Below, piece by piece: positions 37,529 to 45,554 of a stretch of DNA of 64,000 nt. Origin of the DNA: Litorimonas sp965205225 (lineage in GTDB: Bacteria; Pseudomonadota; Alphaproteobacteria; Caulobacterales; Maricaulaceae); NCBI GenBank assembly GCA_965205225.1, contig CBDBFZ010000002.1:992001-1056000 (forward strand), in the 5' to 3' direction. Below the pieces are notes generated by a model. That model saw only the letters and a program-made list of their open reading frames with translations. It ran no database searches and had not been told where the DNA came from. Each line of letters begins with the position of its first letter. Within the stretch, counting starts at the first letter, position 1. The position numbers and the translations under genes are program-made.

Positions 37529-38345
37529 TCATGTAACAACTCTGCAAACCCCGATCCGTGCCCAATAGAGTGATATCATGGACAGGCTTTGATATACGCC
37601 GTGGTCAATCAGCGCTTTTGTGGGCACCTCGCCCTCACGCAAGTTATGATGCTGCAACCAGAAAGTATAGTGCTGCGCTAACCGCGCGGTCAATCCAGCC
37701 TTCTTGCCCTCCCCGAACGACAGATGCCCTTCCTCCTCGAGGTCGGAGAGCAAGGAGAATGCCGTGCGTTCCTTCCCGGCGGGTCAGCAGGAACAAATGC
37801 CTGGCCCCGTCAATGATTTCCAAACGAAACTGACGGTAAAGCGCATCGAGAATCCCCCCATTGATCGGCGGCACGACGTGATCCTTGCTGCCCATGACGA
37901 TCAGAGTGCGGGCGCGAATGCGCCGCGCAATCGACAAATATGACTAGCCCATCATCGCACCAAGCTGGAACAGGTAATCTTTGATGGATGGCGGGACCAT
38001 ATTGACAGTGAATTCACCTGAATGTTCGGCCGTGTCGCCATAAAACATCTCAAAATTCTTTTTCAGGAAATCGCGGTCGATATAGCGTTTGGGGGAGGCC
38101 ATCTTCGACAGCACCTTGGGATTACCCGGCATCATCGTCCAGCCTGGCGACGTCGCGCACAGAACTAGGCGGCGGATCATGGACTTGTTCTGTCAGGCAA
38201 ATTGCTGCGCCGGACCACCATCCCAGGACACGCCCAGGACGTCGACACGGTGATAGCCATTCTCGGTCAGAATCTGCTTGGCAGCCTTCGCCACCCACCA
38301 GGGTCGATAGAGAAAATCGGACTAGCGCTCATAGCGGTAGATTCG
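37529..38345 (-). pseudogene. PHA-depolymerase-like alpha/beta hydrolase pseudogene
   Basis: The minus strand reads SDFLYRPWWVAKAAKQIL, then VDVLGVSWDGGPAQQFA (nucleophile elbow GVSWDG) and a stop. It continues RRLVLCATSPGWTMMPGNPKV, ending YLFQLGAMMG and a TAG where relatives have Trp, then RTLIVMGSKDHVVPP (acid) and IIDGARHLFLLTRRE (His), then a frameshift. These match intracellular medium-chain PHA depolymerase-type hydrolases. Three stops and one shift make it nonfunctional. The N-terminus is cut at the nadA end. Confidence 0.75.
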
Positions 38346-38350
38346 CCTTG

Positions 38351-39523
38351 TTAGATCACTTTCACATCCTTGATCGGGCTGTCGGGATCAAAATAGCCTT
38401 TTTCCTTGGGGAAACTCACTTCGATCATGCGCATGACAGCGTCATAGGCTTGGGTCCGCATGGGTTCAGGCACGAGGACTTCATTGGTCTCATCGCGCAG
38501 GCACTCATAGAGATTTTCCAGAGTGATTCGCTTCATATGCGGGCAGAGATTGCAGGGCCGGACAAAATCGACGGTCGGGTTCGCCATCGCAACATTATCG
38601 CTCATCGAACATTCGGTCAGCAAAATGACCTTGGACGGGTTGTGATCGCCGACATAGTCGCTCATCGCTTTGGTTGATCCGGTGAAATCGCTCTCTGCGA
38701 CCACTTCCGGTGGGCATTCCGGATGCGCCAGCACGACAACCCCCGGATTGGCATCACGCATATCGCGCACATCCTGCGCCGAGAACCGCGCATGAACTTC
38801 GCAGCGACCATGCCAGGCGATGATTTCAATATCCGTTTGACGGGCGACATTCTTGGCCAGAAATTCGTCGGGCAGCATGATAACTTTATCGACCCCGCGC
38901 TGCTTGGCGATATGTTCGACAATGGCGACAGCATTGGAACTTGTGCAGCAAATATCGCTCTCGGCCTTCACATCGGCAGAGGTGTTTACATAGGTCACAA
39001 CTGGAATGCCGGGATAGCGCTGCTTGATTAACTGCACATCCGCGCCGGTGATGGAACTAGCGAGCGAGCACCCGGCCCGCATGGAGGGGATGAAGACTGT
39101 CTTATTGGGACAGAGAATTTTGGAGGTTTCCGCCATGAAATGGACACCGCCCTGAATGATGATGTCCGCATCTGTCTTTGTCGCCTCAATCGCAAGGCCG
39201 AGACTGTCACCAACATAGTCACCGATCAGCACGAAAATGTCCGGCGTCATATAATTATGCGCCAGGACAACGGCATTCTTCTGCTTTTTCAACGCGGTGA
39301 TCGCATGAACCAGCGGCGCATAGGCGGGCCATTCAAAGTCAGGGATGAAGTCCGACACTTGGTCATAGAGATGGTCCGTCGCGGCCTTTACGGCCTCTGT
39401 ATAGGGAAGGTCCTTTGGATAACCGTCCAGATCTTGACCTGGCACAGCGCAGACGCCGTTCTCGACTTCCAGCGTTTGGCCGATCCAGTGACCATTTTCC
39501 CAATTTAGGAGTTCTTTGCCCAT
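38351..39523 (-). CDS. nadA: Quinolinate synthase A
   Basis: 390 residues. NadA condenses iminoaspartate with dihydroxyacetone phosphate to quinolinate, the second step of NAD synthesis, using a 4Fe-4S cluster. Visible: VVLAHNYMTPDIF near residue 85, MAETSKILCPNKTVFIPS, and the cluster cysteines in MRAGCSLASS, DICCTSSNAV and PCNLCPHMKRITLENL. Length matches the family. The ATG at 39523 precedes KELLNWENG. No nadB or nadC lies nearby in this window. Confidence 0.95.
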   Translation of the reverse strand: MGKELLNWENGHWIGQTLEVENGVCAVPGQDLDGYPKDLPYTEAVKAATDHLYDQVSDFIPDFEWPAYAPLVHAITALKKQKNAVVLAHNYMTPDIFVLIGDYVGDSLGLAIEATKTDADIIIQGGVHFMAETSKILCPNKTVFIPSMRAGCSLASSITGADVQLIKQRYPGIPVVTYVNTSADVKAESDICCTSSNAVAIVEHIAKQRGVDKVIMLPDEFLAKNVARQTDIEIIAWHGRCEVHARFSAQDVRDMRDANPGVVVLAHPECPPEVVAESDFTGSTKAMSDYVGDHNPSKVILLTECSMSDNVAMANPTVDFVRPCNLCPHMKRITLENLYECLRDETNEVLVPEPMRTQAYDAVMRMIEVSFPKEKGYFDPDSPIKDVKVI

Positions 39524-39735
39524 GTCCGTCCTTTGTGTGACTCAGCTTCAATATAAGGGCTCTTAGCCGAACACGAAAGGCACGGCGAGGATTAGAGCGT
39601 TGCACAGAAAGCCAGAGGCAATGGCAGGGGCAATGGCGGAGTCGGAAAATTTTGAAGCCGGACGCGGCATCAAGGCGCGGGAGATTACACTGAGCCGTGC
39701 TAGCGTGGGAAGACGGAGCGGGTTAGAGGGCCGCC

Positions 39736-40257
39736 ATGATCAAAACGGCTCTCTACCACCTCTTTGTGCCGTCAGGCCGGACTAACCGTAAGGCATTCTG
39801 GATCACGCTGGCAGTTTTTACGTGTCTGGTCGTCAGCTTCAAAGCGGGATTGTTCATGAACGACACGGCGGGCGCGGTCTATTTCTGGGGCTTTCTGATC
39901 TGGCTGATCATGCTGTTTTGCGGTGTTTTCGCGATCTACGGCAAACGATTAAAGGACATCGGGCGATCCGTGCTACCGATTGTGACCCTGTTGACCGCCA
40001 TTATCATCGTTCTGATTGTCATTATGCTGGCCAATGGCGGGGCGGAATATTTCGAAGCCTATTCGCAATATGAGCGCAAGGCGACTATAGACCCAGAGGT
40101 TCGCCTCGCCATTAATGAGCGCTATAAAGAACGGATGTCTGGTGCGGCGCCTCTCGTGTCGTATAGTATCAGCGCTATGCTGATCGCTTTCACCGTTTGG
40201 GTTGGACTGACCAAAGGGGATCCGAAAGAAAATCGATACGGCCCGCCTTCAAATTGA
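39736..40257 (+). CDS. DUF805 membrane protein
   Basis: 173 residues with four hydrophobic helices. The DUF805 pattern is present: SGRTNRKAFWITLAV at the N-terminus and FAIYGKRLKDIGRSV, where a basic KRLKD(I/C)G follows a helix. It ends GDPKENRYGPPSN, the usual charged G-x-NRYG tail. The function of the family is unknown. It is the first of two adjacent DUF805 genes. Confidence 0.88.
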   Translation: MIKTALYHLFVPSGRTNRKAFWITLAVFTCLVVSFKAGLFMNDTAGAVYFWGFLIWLIMLFCGVFAIYGKRLKDIGRSVLPIVTLLTAIIIVLIVIMLANGGAEYFEAYSQYERKATIDPEVRLAINERYKERMSGAAPLVSYSISAMLIAFTVWVGLTKGDPKENRYGPPSN

Positions 40258-40326
40258 GTCCGATTTTGCTTGCAAACGCGACAAATTTCGTCAGACTTTA
40301 CCAACTAACGATAAAGGGAGTGTTAC

Positions 40327-40833
40327 ATGGGTAGTCTTCTATTTTCACCGAGCGGCCGTGTCGGGCCAAGTGCTTATATGAAAGGCATAATCGTCCTAGC
40401 TGTAATTAGTGCGATCCTGAGCTTGGTTCCAATGTTCAGGCCGGGTTTAGCGATCATTCTGGGATTCGTCTCACTGATCCTGATCATCCCGTTCATCTTT
40501 TTGGGTATTAAGCGCAGCCATGATGCCGGAAAATCGGGCTGGATGGTCCTGACGCACATTCTGCTCTATATTGGTGTTGCCGTCGCCCTGACCTTCATTC
40601 TGCAAGCGCTTGGCTTGGGTCCCTCAGACGAGATCAAAGCTGCAATTGAAGCGGCGAGTGAAAGCGGTGACCTGGGCGAAGTCATGCGCCTGTCTGGCGA
40701 ACAGGCTCAGGATCAGGCCCTTCCATCTGCTGCAGTCGGACTGATCGGAACCTTGGTCAGTGCCTATCTGATCAACATGTTCAACAAGCAGGATTCGGGC
40801 GACAACCAGTTCGGCCCTGTGCCAGTCGCCTAA
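40327..40833 (+). CDS. DUF805 membrane protein (second copy)
   Basis: 168 residues: PSGRVGPSAYMKGIIVLAV at the N-terminus, LGIKRSHDAGKSGWMVLTHI corresponding to the family KR-x-HD-G motif, and the DNQFGPVP tail. It has four helices and diverges clearly from its upstream neighbour, so this is an old tandem duplication. AAAGGGAG stands eight bases before the ATG. A terminator follows at 40857. Confidence 0.88.
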   Translation: MGSLLFSPSGRVGPSAYMKGIIVLAVISAILSLVPMFRPGLAIILGFVSLILIIPFIFLGIKRSHDAGKSGWMVLTHILLYIGVAVALTFILQALGLGPSDEIKAAIEAASESGDLGEVMRLSGEQAQDQALPSAAVGLIGTLVSAYLINMFNKQDSGDNQFGPVPVA

Positions 40834-40856
40834 TCGGCAGACATTACTACTGTTCT

Positions 40857-40881
40857 GAAGCCCGCCTCCCTGCGGGCTTTT
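40857..40881 (+). terminator. Rho-independent terminator after the DUF805 pair
   Basis: The hairpin AAGCCCGCCTCCCTGCGGGCTTTT lies between convergent DUF805 and lipB genes and may serve both. Confidence 0.8.
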
Positions 40882-41606
40882 CATGCTGGTACAGTCGGTC
40901 CAAACAATATTTCAAATTTGGCCTTCAGCACCCTGTCGACATCGGTCAGGATAGTATTCGCTCCGAGCGCCGCAAGCGATGTGACGCCATGCTTACGAAT
41001 TCCGCACGGCACAATGCCGTCGAAATGAGACAGATCCGGATCGACATTGATCGATAGACCATGAAAACTGACCCAGCGCCGAATCCGCACACCAATTGCT
41101 GCGATCTTGGCTTCTGATCCGTCAGGCATATCGACCCAGACGCCGATCCGTCCGTCACGCCGTCCAGCTGCGACGCCAAATTCAGCCAGCGTATCGATGA
41201 CCAGCTGCTCTACACCGGACACAAAGCAGCGGACATCCCGGCCTCGCTCACGCAGATCGAGCATCAAATAAACCACACGCTGTCCGGGTCCATGATAGGT
41301 ATATTGCCCGCCTCGTCCGGCTTGAAAGACCGGAAAGCGGGTTGCATCGACAAGGTCTACCGGATCGGCACTCGTCCCGGCCGTGTATAGCGGCGGGTGC
41401 TCCAGCAACCAGACCTGCTCATTGATCTCATGCGCCGCGACGGAGGCGGCACGCTGCTGCATTCGGACCAGAGCATCGTCATAGGCAACCGGATGTCGCG
41501 CCCGGGTCCAGTCCACAGGTTGGGACGAGACTAGCGCTGCCCGGCGGCTTGTGACAAGCCGGGAGTTAAATGTTGCAGCCACGTTACGGTTGGCCAAACC
41601 CATCAA
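40881..41606 (-). CDS. lipB: Octanoyl-[acyl carrier protein]:protein N-octanoyltransferase LipB
   Basis: 241 residues. It transfers octanoyl from ACP to lipoyl domains, the first step of protein lipoylation. Motifs: VWLLEHPPLYTAGTSA, GRGGQYTYHGPGQRVVYLMLDL, GRIGVWVD, KIAAIGVRIRRWVSFHGLSINVDPDL (with the conserved Lys) and the active-site Cys in FDGIVPCGI. The start is uncertain: the ATG at 41606 (or 41603) gives about 25 residues more than the core and overlaps the upstream lipoprotein gene by 23 bases. Convergent with the DUF805 genes. Confidence 0.94.
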   Translation of the reverse strand: MMGLANRNVAATFNSRLVTSRRAALVSSQPVDWTRARHPVAYDDALVRMQQRAASVAAHEINEQVWLLEHPPLYTAGTSADPVDLVDATRFPVFQAGRGGQYTYHGPGQRVVYLMLDLRERGRDVRCFVSGVEQLVIDTLAEFGVAAGRRDGRIGVWVDMPDGSEAKIAAIGVRIRRWVSFHGLSINVDPDLSHFDGIVPCGIRKHGVTSLAALGANTILTDVDRVLKAKFEILFGPTVPA

Positions 41607-42060
41607 GCGCCTCGCGAAGCACCTCGCTGGCTTCTGGATGATTGGTATAGATACGCCGCAACTCTTCCATCACAGTCTGCTGCGACTCGGCCAGTTTGGA
41701 GCCCCGGGATGCGAGTGCTGCAATGTCAGAGAAGCTCGGCTGGTCCATAGTCTCAAACCGATTGAACATGACTTTATAGTCCTTGATCATTGCTTCGATG
41801 TTCGGTCGGACCGCTTCCGCAGTTTCAGCGCTATAAATAGTCGCAAGTAAGGTGCCCAGCTGCTGACCATCGACAATCATCCGGTCGACCATAGCCGGTA
41901 TACCGATATCGACGACGGACTGCTCTGTCAGGAGTCCGCGATCCCCCGGACTGACCGGCCCCCCTTCAGTACCCGTCTCAACCTGCGTCTCACCTCCGCC
42001 GCACGCGACGAGCAGAGACAGGCTGGTAATGGCGAGGAGATGTCTGACGAGATGTTTCAT
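41584..42060 (-). CDS. Small hypothetical lipoprotein
   Basis: 158 residues. The signal MKHLVRHLLAITSLSLLVACGG has a clear lipobox (LVAC). The rest is mostly helical and acidic, with no recognised domain; MKDYKVMFNRFETMDQPSFSD-like helices suggest a bundle. The start at 42060 gives the signal peptide; the longer open frame to 42168 does not. It ends overlapping lipB. Confidence 0.75.
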   Translation of the reverse strand: MKHLVRHLLAITSLSLLVACGGGETQVETGTEGGPVSPGDRGLLTEQSVVDIGIPAMVDRMIVDGQQLGTLLATIYSAETAEAVRPNIEAMIKDYKVMFNRFETMDQPSFSDIAALASRGSKLAESQQTVMEELRRIYTNHPEASEVLREALDGFGQP

Positions 42061-42226
42061 GCCCCGCACATATGGCGGGAACTGACCCGCCGCAAGACAG
42101 CCGCGCTGATCTGCGCAGACCTGAATGATCCCGGGCGCGCCGCCCCGACACCCGATTGCAGCGAACATATAAAAGCCGCTTGCCAGACAGCCGCGCCCGT
42201 CGTTATAGGCCCGCCACCTTAAACGT

Positions 42227-42313
42227 GCGGCCGTGGCGGAATTGGTAGACGCGCAGCGTTGAGGTCGCTGTGGGGTAATACCCGTGGAAGTTCGAGTCTT
42301 CTCGGCCGCACCA
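42227..42313 (+). tRNA. tRNA-Leu (anticodon GAG)
   Basis: 87 bases including encoded CCA. The acceptor stem is GCGGCCG with CGGCCGC, discriminator A. The anticodon GAG is in the loop of CAGCGTTGAGGTCGCTG. The variable arm is TGGGGTAATACCCG and the T arm GGAAGTTCGAGTCTTCT. It is immediately followed by an integrase remnant and the defence island. Confidence 0.97.
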
Positions 42314-42339
42314 TTGTCCTTTTATATCAAAATGTTACC

Positions 42340-42643
42340 CTCCCTGACATTACTTATTTTTCCTGTAATACTTATTTTTCCTGTATTCACCTGCAGGTCC
42401 CTGCAGTTTCTCACGGTTTTGGCTTACAAACTGACCGAGAAACGAATGCTCGAAGGGGGGTTGGACTCCGGCTTGCGCGGTTTGCTCATGGGGCACAAAA
42501 ACAACTCGCGGCCTGCCTATGGGGACGGTGGCTCAATGGTCTATTGGCGTGATGAAATTGCTCAAGATCACGCATCCACTGGCCGAATTTACGGAGAGGT
42601 TGCCCCGTTTGGATTGAACGGCAATAATTCAAGTCAGGTTTGA
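42340..42643 (+). pseudogene. C-terminal remnant of a tyrosine integrase
   Basis: Downstream of tRNA-Leu a plus-strand frame reads RGLLMGHKNNSRPAYGDGGS followed by MVYWRDEIAQ. This resembles the end of alphaproteobacterial tyrosine recombinases, where a LMGH motif is followed by a YG-x-G segment with the catalytic Tyr. The rest of the enzyme is missing and the tail runs out of frame (another frame gives ITHPLAEFTERLPRLD and a stop). It would explain how the neighbouring island entered at the tRNA. The match is short, so confidence is moderate. Confidence 0.5.
42352..42387. repeat. Two tandem 18-bp repeats next to tRNA-Leu
   Basis: ACTTATTTTTCCTGTA occurs at 42352-42367 and 42370-42385, an 18-bp period. 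Its place directly behind a tRNA and before the integrase remnant could make it an integrase arm site, but two units prove nothing. Confidence 0.6.
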
Positions 42644-44721
42644 AACAGGTCTTCAAAAAACTCTGAGGCAGGATCAATGCCCGATACGATGAGTCTGTCT
42701 CTGGCCCGCGTGCATGCAACATAGAAGAGATGGCGCTCGGTCTCGTAGACCTCATCTAATTCGCTCTCATCTGCGGTCGAGTTAATTCGGTCCTGATTTG
42801 GAAGAACATCGTCATCACAGGCCATAACAATGACGGCTCTAAATTCCAAACCTTTGGCGAAGTGCATTGTGCCCATAGATATGCGCCCTGAGCGGTCTTC
42901 AACGCGGTCTGACAATTCGAGTGGGGTGTGATTGGCAACTTGAATGACTGCCCGGGCTCTCGCGAGTTCGTTTTGGCTTCTCACAAAAATGCCGATTTCT
43001 TCGAGCTCAATTTCATCGTCAATTGCAGCGGTGATCCAAGCCGCAATTGCGTTTTGCTCGGCTTTGGCGTCAGCGAAAGTTTGCATTTCCGGGTTCGGGC
43101 CGTTGAAAACCGAGACTGTGCCGCGCCGGTCTTCTTCATTACCATCCACGTCTCTGACAAATGCCGGTAATAAGCCATCTACCGTCCTGCGGATTTGGTG
43201 AGAGGTGCGGTAATTGACTTTGAGAGTGCTTGATCGCCCACGAACATCCACGCCCAGCGCTTTCCAGGAAAAAGGCTCTTGAAAAATCCTTTGCCCTAGA
43301 TCGCCAGCAAAGAACAAGGCGTCTGGTGTCGAGCCAGAGATTGCTGCGAGCATACGAAGTTCAGGCACGCCAAGGTCCTGTGCTTCATCGACAAATACAT
43401 GTGTGAAAGGCTTATAGTCTCTATCGGTAAAATGCGCTGCGACTTTGCCGAATATACTCGGCCAAGTCTCCAACCCCTGTGAACCCAAAATCTCTCGGGT
43501 CTTTACAAATACTGGCCATAGGCGTTCGCGTTGTTTGCCGCCAAGCCTGTTCTTTCTGCCCAAGCGAGGCACATTTGTGTAAGCATCGAGCGTGTCGATT
43601 TGCCAAGCATCAATCACATTTAGCCATTCGGAAAGGACAAAGCGAGAAGAGAACTCGGAATAATCCAGTGAGGTCGCCGACGACGACAGGGCTGCCTCAA
43701 TCTGGAGCCGTGACGCCGCTCTTGGCGTGTGACCAAACGCCAATGTGAAAAGTTCATGGGCAATGCCCTGAAATGGAAGTATGGTTGCTTCAGCGTTTTG
43801 GGTGGAGGCATTCGTCAACATCTTCAGCTTGTGCTTGAGCACGTTTGAAAGCGGCGAAGAAAACGTCGTCAAAAGCACTTTTGCCGTCTTATCTGTATGC
43901 AATATCCGGGCAGCGCGGTGCAATGCGACGACAGTCTTGCCTGTCCCGGCTGATCCGGAGACACGCGCAGGGCCATTGAAGGTTTGCTCGACGACTTGTC
44001 GCTGTGAGGGGTGCAAGAATATTGTCCACTGATCCCAGGGATATTCGAGAGCGCGTTCCAATTCTTCCACATCATCCAATACACGAAAACGGCGTTGGGC
44101 ATCGGGGTGCACGAAGGGGTCAGTGTCGGTTGCGACAATGGCCGGAAGCTGAAGTCGACCAGATGAAACATAATCGAGAAGCGTTTCTGCCGCCTCTGAC
44201 GGGATATGGTCTGTTAGCTCGAAGAAATTTTCTTCATTGGCTTGGCTGACATCGGTAAGCCAGTCTTCAGGAACCCCAACACTCAGGAGATCGTCTTCGC
44301 TTAGCTTGGTAAAGAGTGGTTTGTGGGCGTTCGCCGGTTGGGCTGGCTCGGGTGCCGCCTGCACGTAGGTCGGTATGGCGATTTCCTCGACACGCTCGCG
44401 CACTTCTACGATCTGTGCCGCGCCAGTCTTGGGGTGGCGTTCAATGCGGCGTCGCTCGGCCCATTTATAGGCATCGTCATGATGATTGACATAGGCGACG
44501 AGAAAACTGTTGGATGTCTTGTGAACGATGATGCGAATATCGCGATTGCAGCGGATAGACCAAAAATTCGGATCTTTGGATTTATCAATCCGGTGGAATG
44601 ACAAGCCCGGCGAGGCGGAGTCTTGCTGCATATCGAAGACGGTAATTTTGGCGGCTGATTGTTCCTGCGCCGTCAGTTTTCCAAGCGCCTTCGTAAAACT
44701 GTCCGCGATAAGAAACTGCAT
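42634..44721 (-). CDS. UvrD/Rep-type helicase with RelE/ParE-like N-terminal domain
   Basis: 695 residues. Residues 1-95 resemble RelE/ParE-fold toxins: MQFLIADSFTKALGKLTAQEQ, SPGLSFHRIDKSKDPNFWSI, RDIRIIVHKTSNSFLVAYVNHHDDAYKWAERRRIE. A linker follows. The superfamily 1 helicase core has Walker A GSAGTGKTVVAL near 257, VFVDEAQDLG near 441, GDLGQRIFQ, VNYRTSHQIR, TMHFAKGLEFRAVIV and LFYVACTRARDRLIVSG near 672. It thus combines a possible ribosome- or gyrase-targeting fold with a 3'-5' translocase. ATG 44721 lies nine bases after the stop of the HEPN gene; the frame also runs further upstream, but that extension overlaps it. It is last in the operon. Confidence 0.85.
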   Translation of the reverse strand: MQFLIADSFTKALGKLTAQEQSAAKITVFDMQQDSASPGLSFHRIDKSKDPNFWSIRCNRDIRIIVHKTSNSFLVAYVNHHDDAYKWAERRRIERHPKTGAAQIVEVRERVEEIAIPTYVQAAPEPAQPANAHKPLFTKLSEDDLLSVGVPEDWLTDVSQANEENFFELTDHIPSEAAETLLDYVSSGRLQLPAIVATDTDPFVHPDAQRRFRVLDDVEELERALEYPWDQWTIFLHPSQRQVVEQTFNGPARVSGSAGTGKTVVALHRAARILHTDKTAKVLLTTFSSPLSNVLKHKLKMLTNASTQNAEATILPFQGIAHELFTLAFGHTPRAASRLQIEAALSSSATSLDYSEFSSRFVLSEWLNVIDAWQIDTLDAYTNVPRLGRKNRLGGKQRERLWPVFVKTREILGSQGLETWPSIFGKVAAHFTDRDYKPFTHVFVDEAQDLGVPELRMLAAISGSTPDALFFAGDLGQRIFQEPFSWKALGVDVRGRSSTLKVNYRTSHQIRRTVDGLLPAFVRDVDGNEEDRRGTVSVFNGPNPEMQTFADAKAEQNAIAAWITAAIDDEIELEEIGIFVRSQNELARARAVIQVANHTPLELSDRVEDRSGRISMGTMHFAKGLEFRAVIVMACDDDVLPNQDRINSTADESELDEVYETERHLFYVACTRARDRLIVSGIDPASEFFEDLFQT

Positions 44722-44729
44722 ATTGATCG

Positions 44730-45554
44730 CTACCTGTCGCCCGCTAGGCTTGCTAGAGCGGCTTTTAATACCTGAAAGCAAACTTTGGCTGTGTGCTCGT
44801 CGGGTGTGAACCCCGAAACCATTTGCTGATAAGGATGTATGTAATTCCGAAAGTCGCGTAGCCCGTGACTGAATTTCTTTACATCCGGTTTCAGCAAGTC
44901 AACGTCACAGGCGGTGTCGATGAACTGCGAGAGCGACCATTGATGAAATGGCAAGACTTTACCCTCATTATCTTTTGGGCTTCTGGGCGACCTATTAAAC
45001 TTTTCAGGGTTGTTTTGTGCTGCACCCAGCAAAACACCCTCCAAAACGCTGCCGCATAAAAATATGACGGAAAGATAGGCTCTCGCAGAAAGAGCGGCCC
45101 GCGCTTCTTTTAACCGTGCCTCAAGAATTGCCGCGACTTGCTGCTCGACCGGCAATTTTTGAAGATTCGGGATCGTATATTCTTTGTCGAGGAAAGTTTC
45201 ATCGTTATCGTCCGGCATTCGAGCTGCCGTCGATTTGGACAACAAAAATGATCTACATTTCGCCAAACGTTCATTATCGCACTTAGTTTCGTTTAACTCG
45301 CAATCAGCTTCGTATGAGTCGAGCATTTCACTCAAAGCCGGATAGACGACGTCGTCAGATTCAATCTCCCAAAATGCTCGTAATTTTTTAGCCTTGGACG
45401 TTCCATAAGTTTGATATTTGGCGTCGTGGATAGCAACATTGTGTCTTGTGAAAAATTCTTTGAAAGTTGTGTTAGAGAACTTCAATACATAGCCTGAAGA
45501 CATATCAAACAGTTTTTCAAAAAACTTCTTTTCGGCATCGGTTAAACTACTCAC
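44730..45554 (-). CDS. AbiJ_NTD4 plus HEPN domain protein, candidate abortive-infection RNase
   Basis: 274 residues. The N-terminus (FEKLFDMSSGYVLKFSNTTF, EFFTRHNVAIHDAKYQTYGT, SKAKKLRAFWEIE) matches the AbiJ N-terminal domain 4 family found in phage-resistance proteins. The C-terminal half is helical with ALSARAYLSVIFLCGSVLEGVL and RDFRNYIHPYQQM. RDFRNYIH fits the HEPN nuclease motif R-x4-6-H, suggesting metal-independent RNA cleavage. Its ATG overlaps the stop of mod (bases 45551-45554), so the two are translationally coupled. Likely role: growth arrest or host RNA cutting during infection when the modification system is attacked. No separate antitoxin gene is visible. Confidence 0.75.
   Translation of the reverse strand: MSSLTDAEKKFFEKLFDMSSGYVLKFSNTTFKEFFTRHNVAIHDAKYQTYGTSKAKKLRAFWEIESDDVVYPALSEMLDSYEADCELNETKCDNERLAKCRSFLLSKSTAARMPDDNDETFLDKEYTIPNLQKLPVEQQVAAILEARLKEARAALSARAYLSVIFLCGSVLEGVLLGAAQNNPEKFNRSPRSPKDNEGKVLPFHQWSLSQFIDTACDVDLLKPDVKKFSHGLRDFRNYIHPYQQMVSGFTPDEHTAKVCFQVLKAALASLAGDR

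Noticed and set aside
37529..38345. Use of TGA/TAG as sense codons, because several broken genes have a stop in place of Trp
   Set aside because: Only one TGA (EEP gene) and two TAG cases fit Trp, and the same genes also carry frameshifts. All intact genes stop normally at TGA and TAG.
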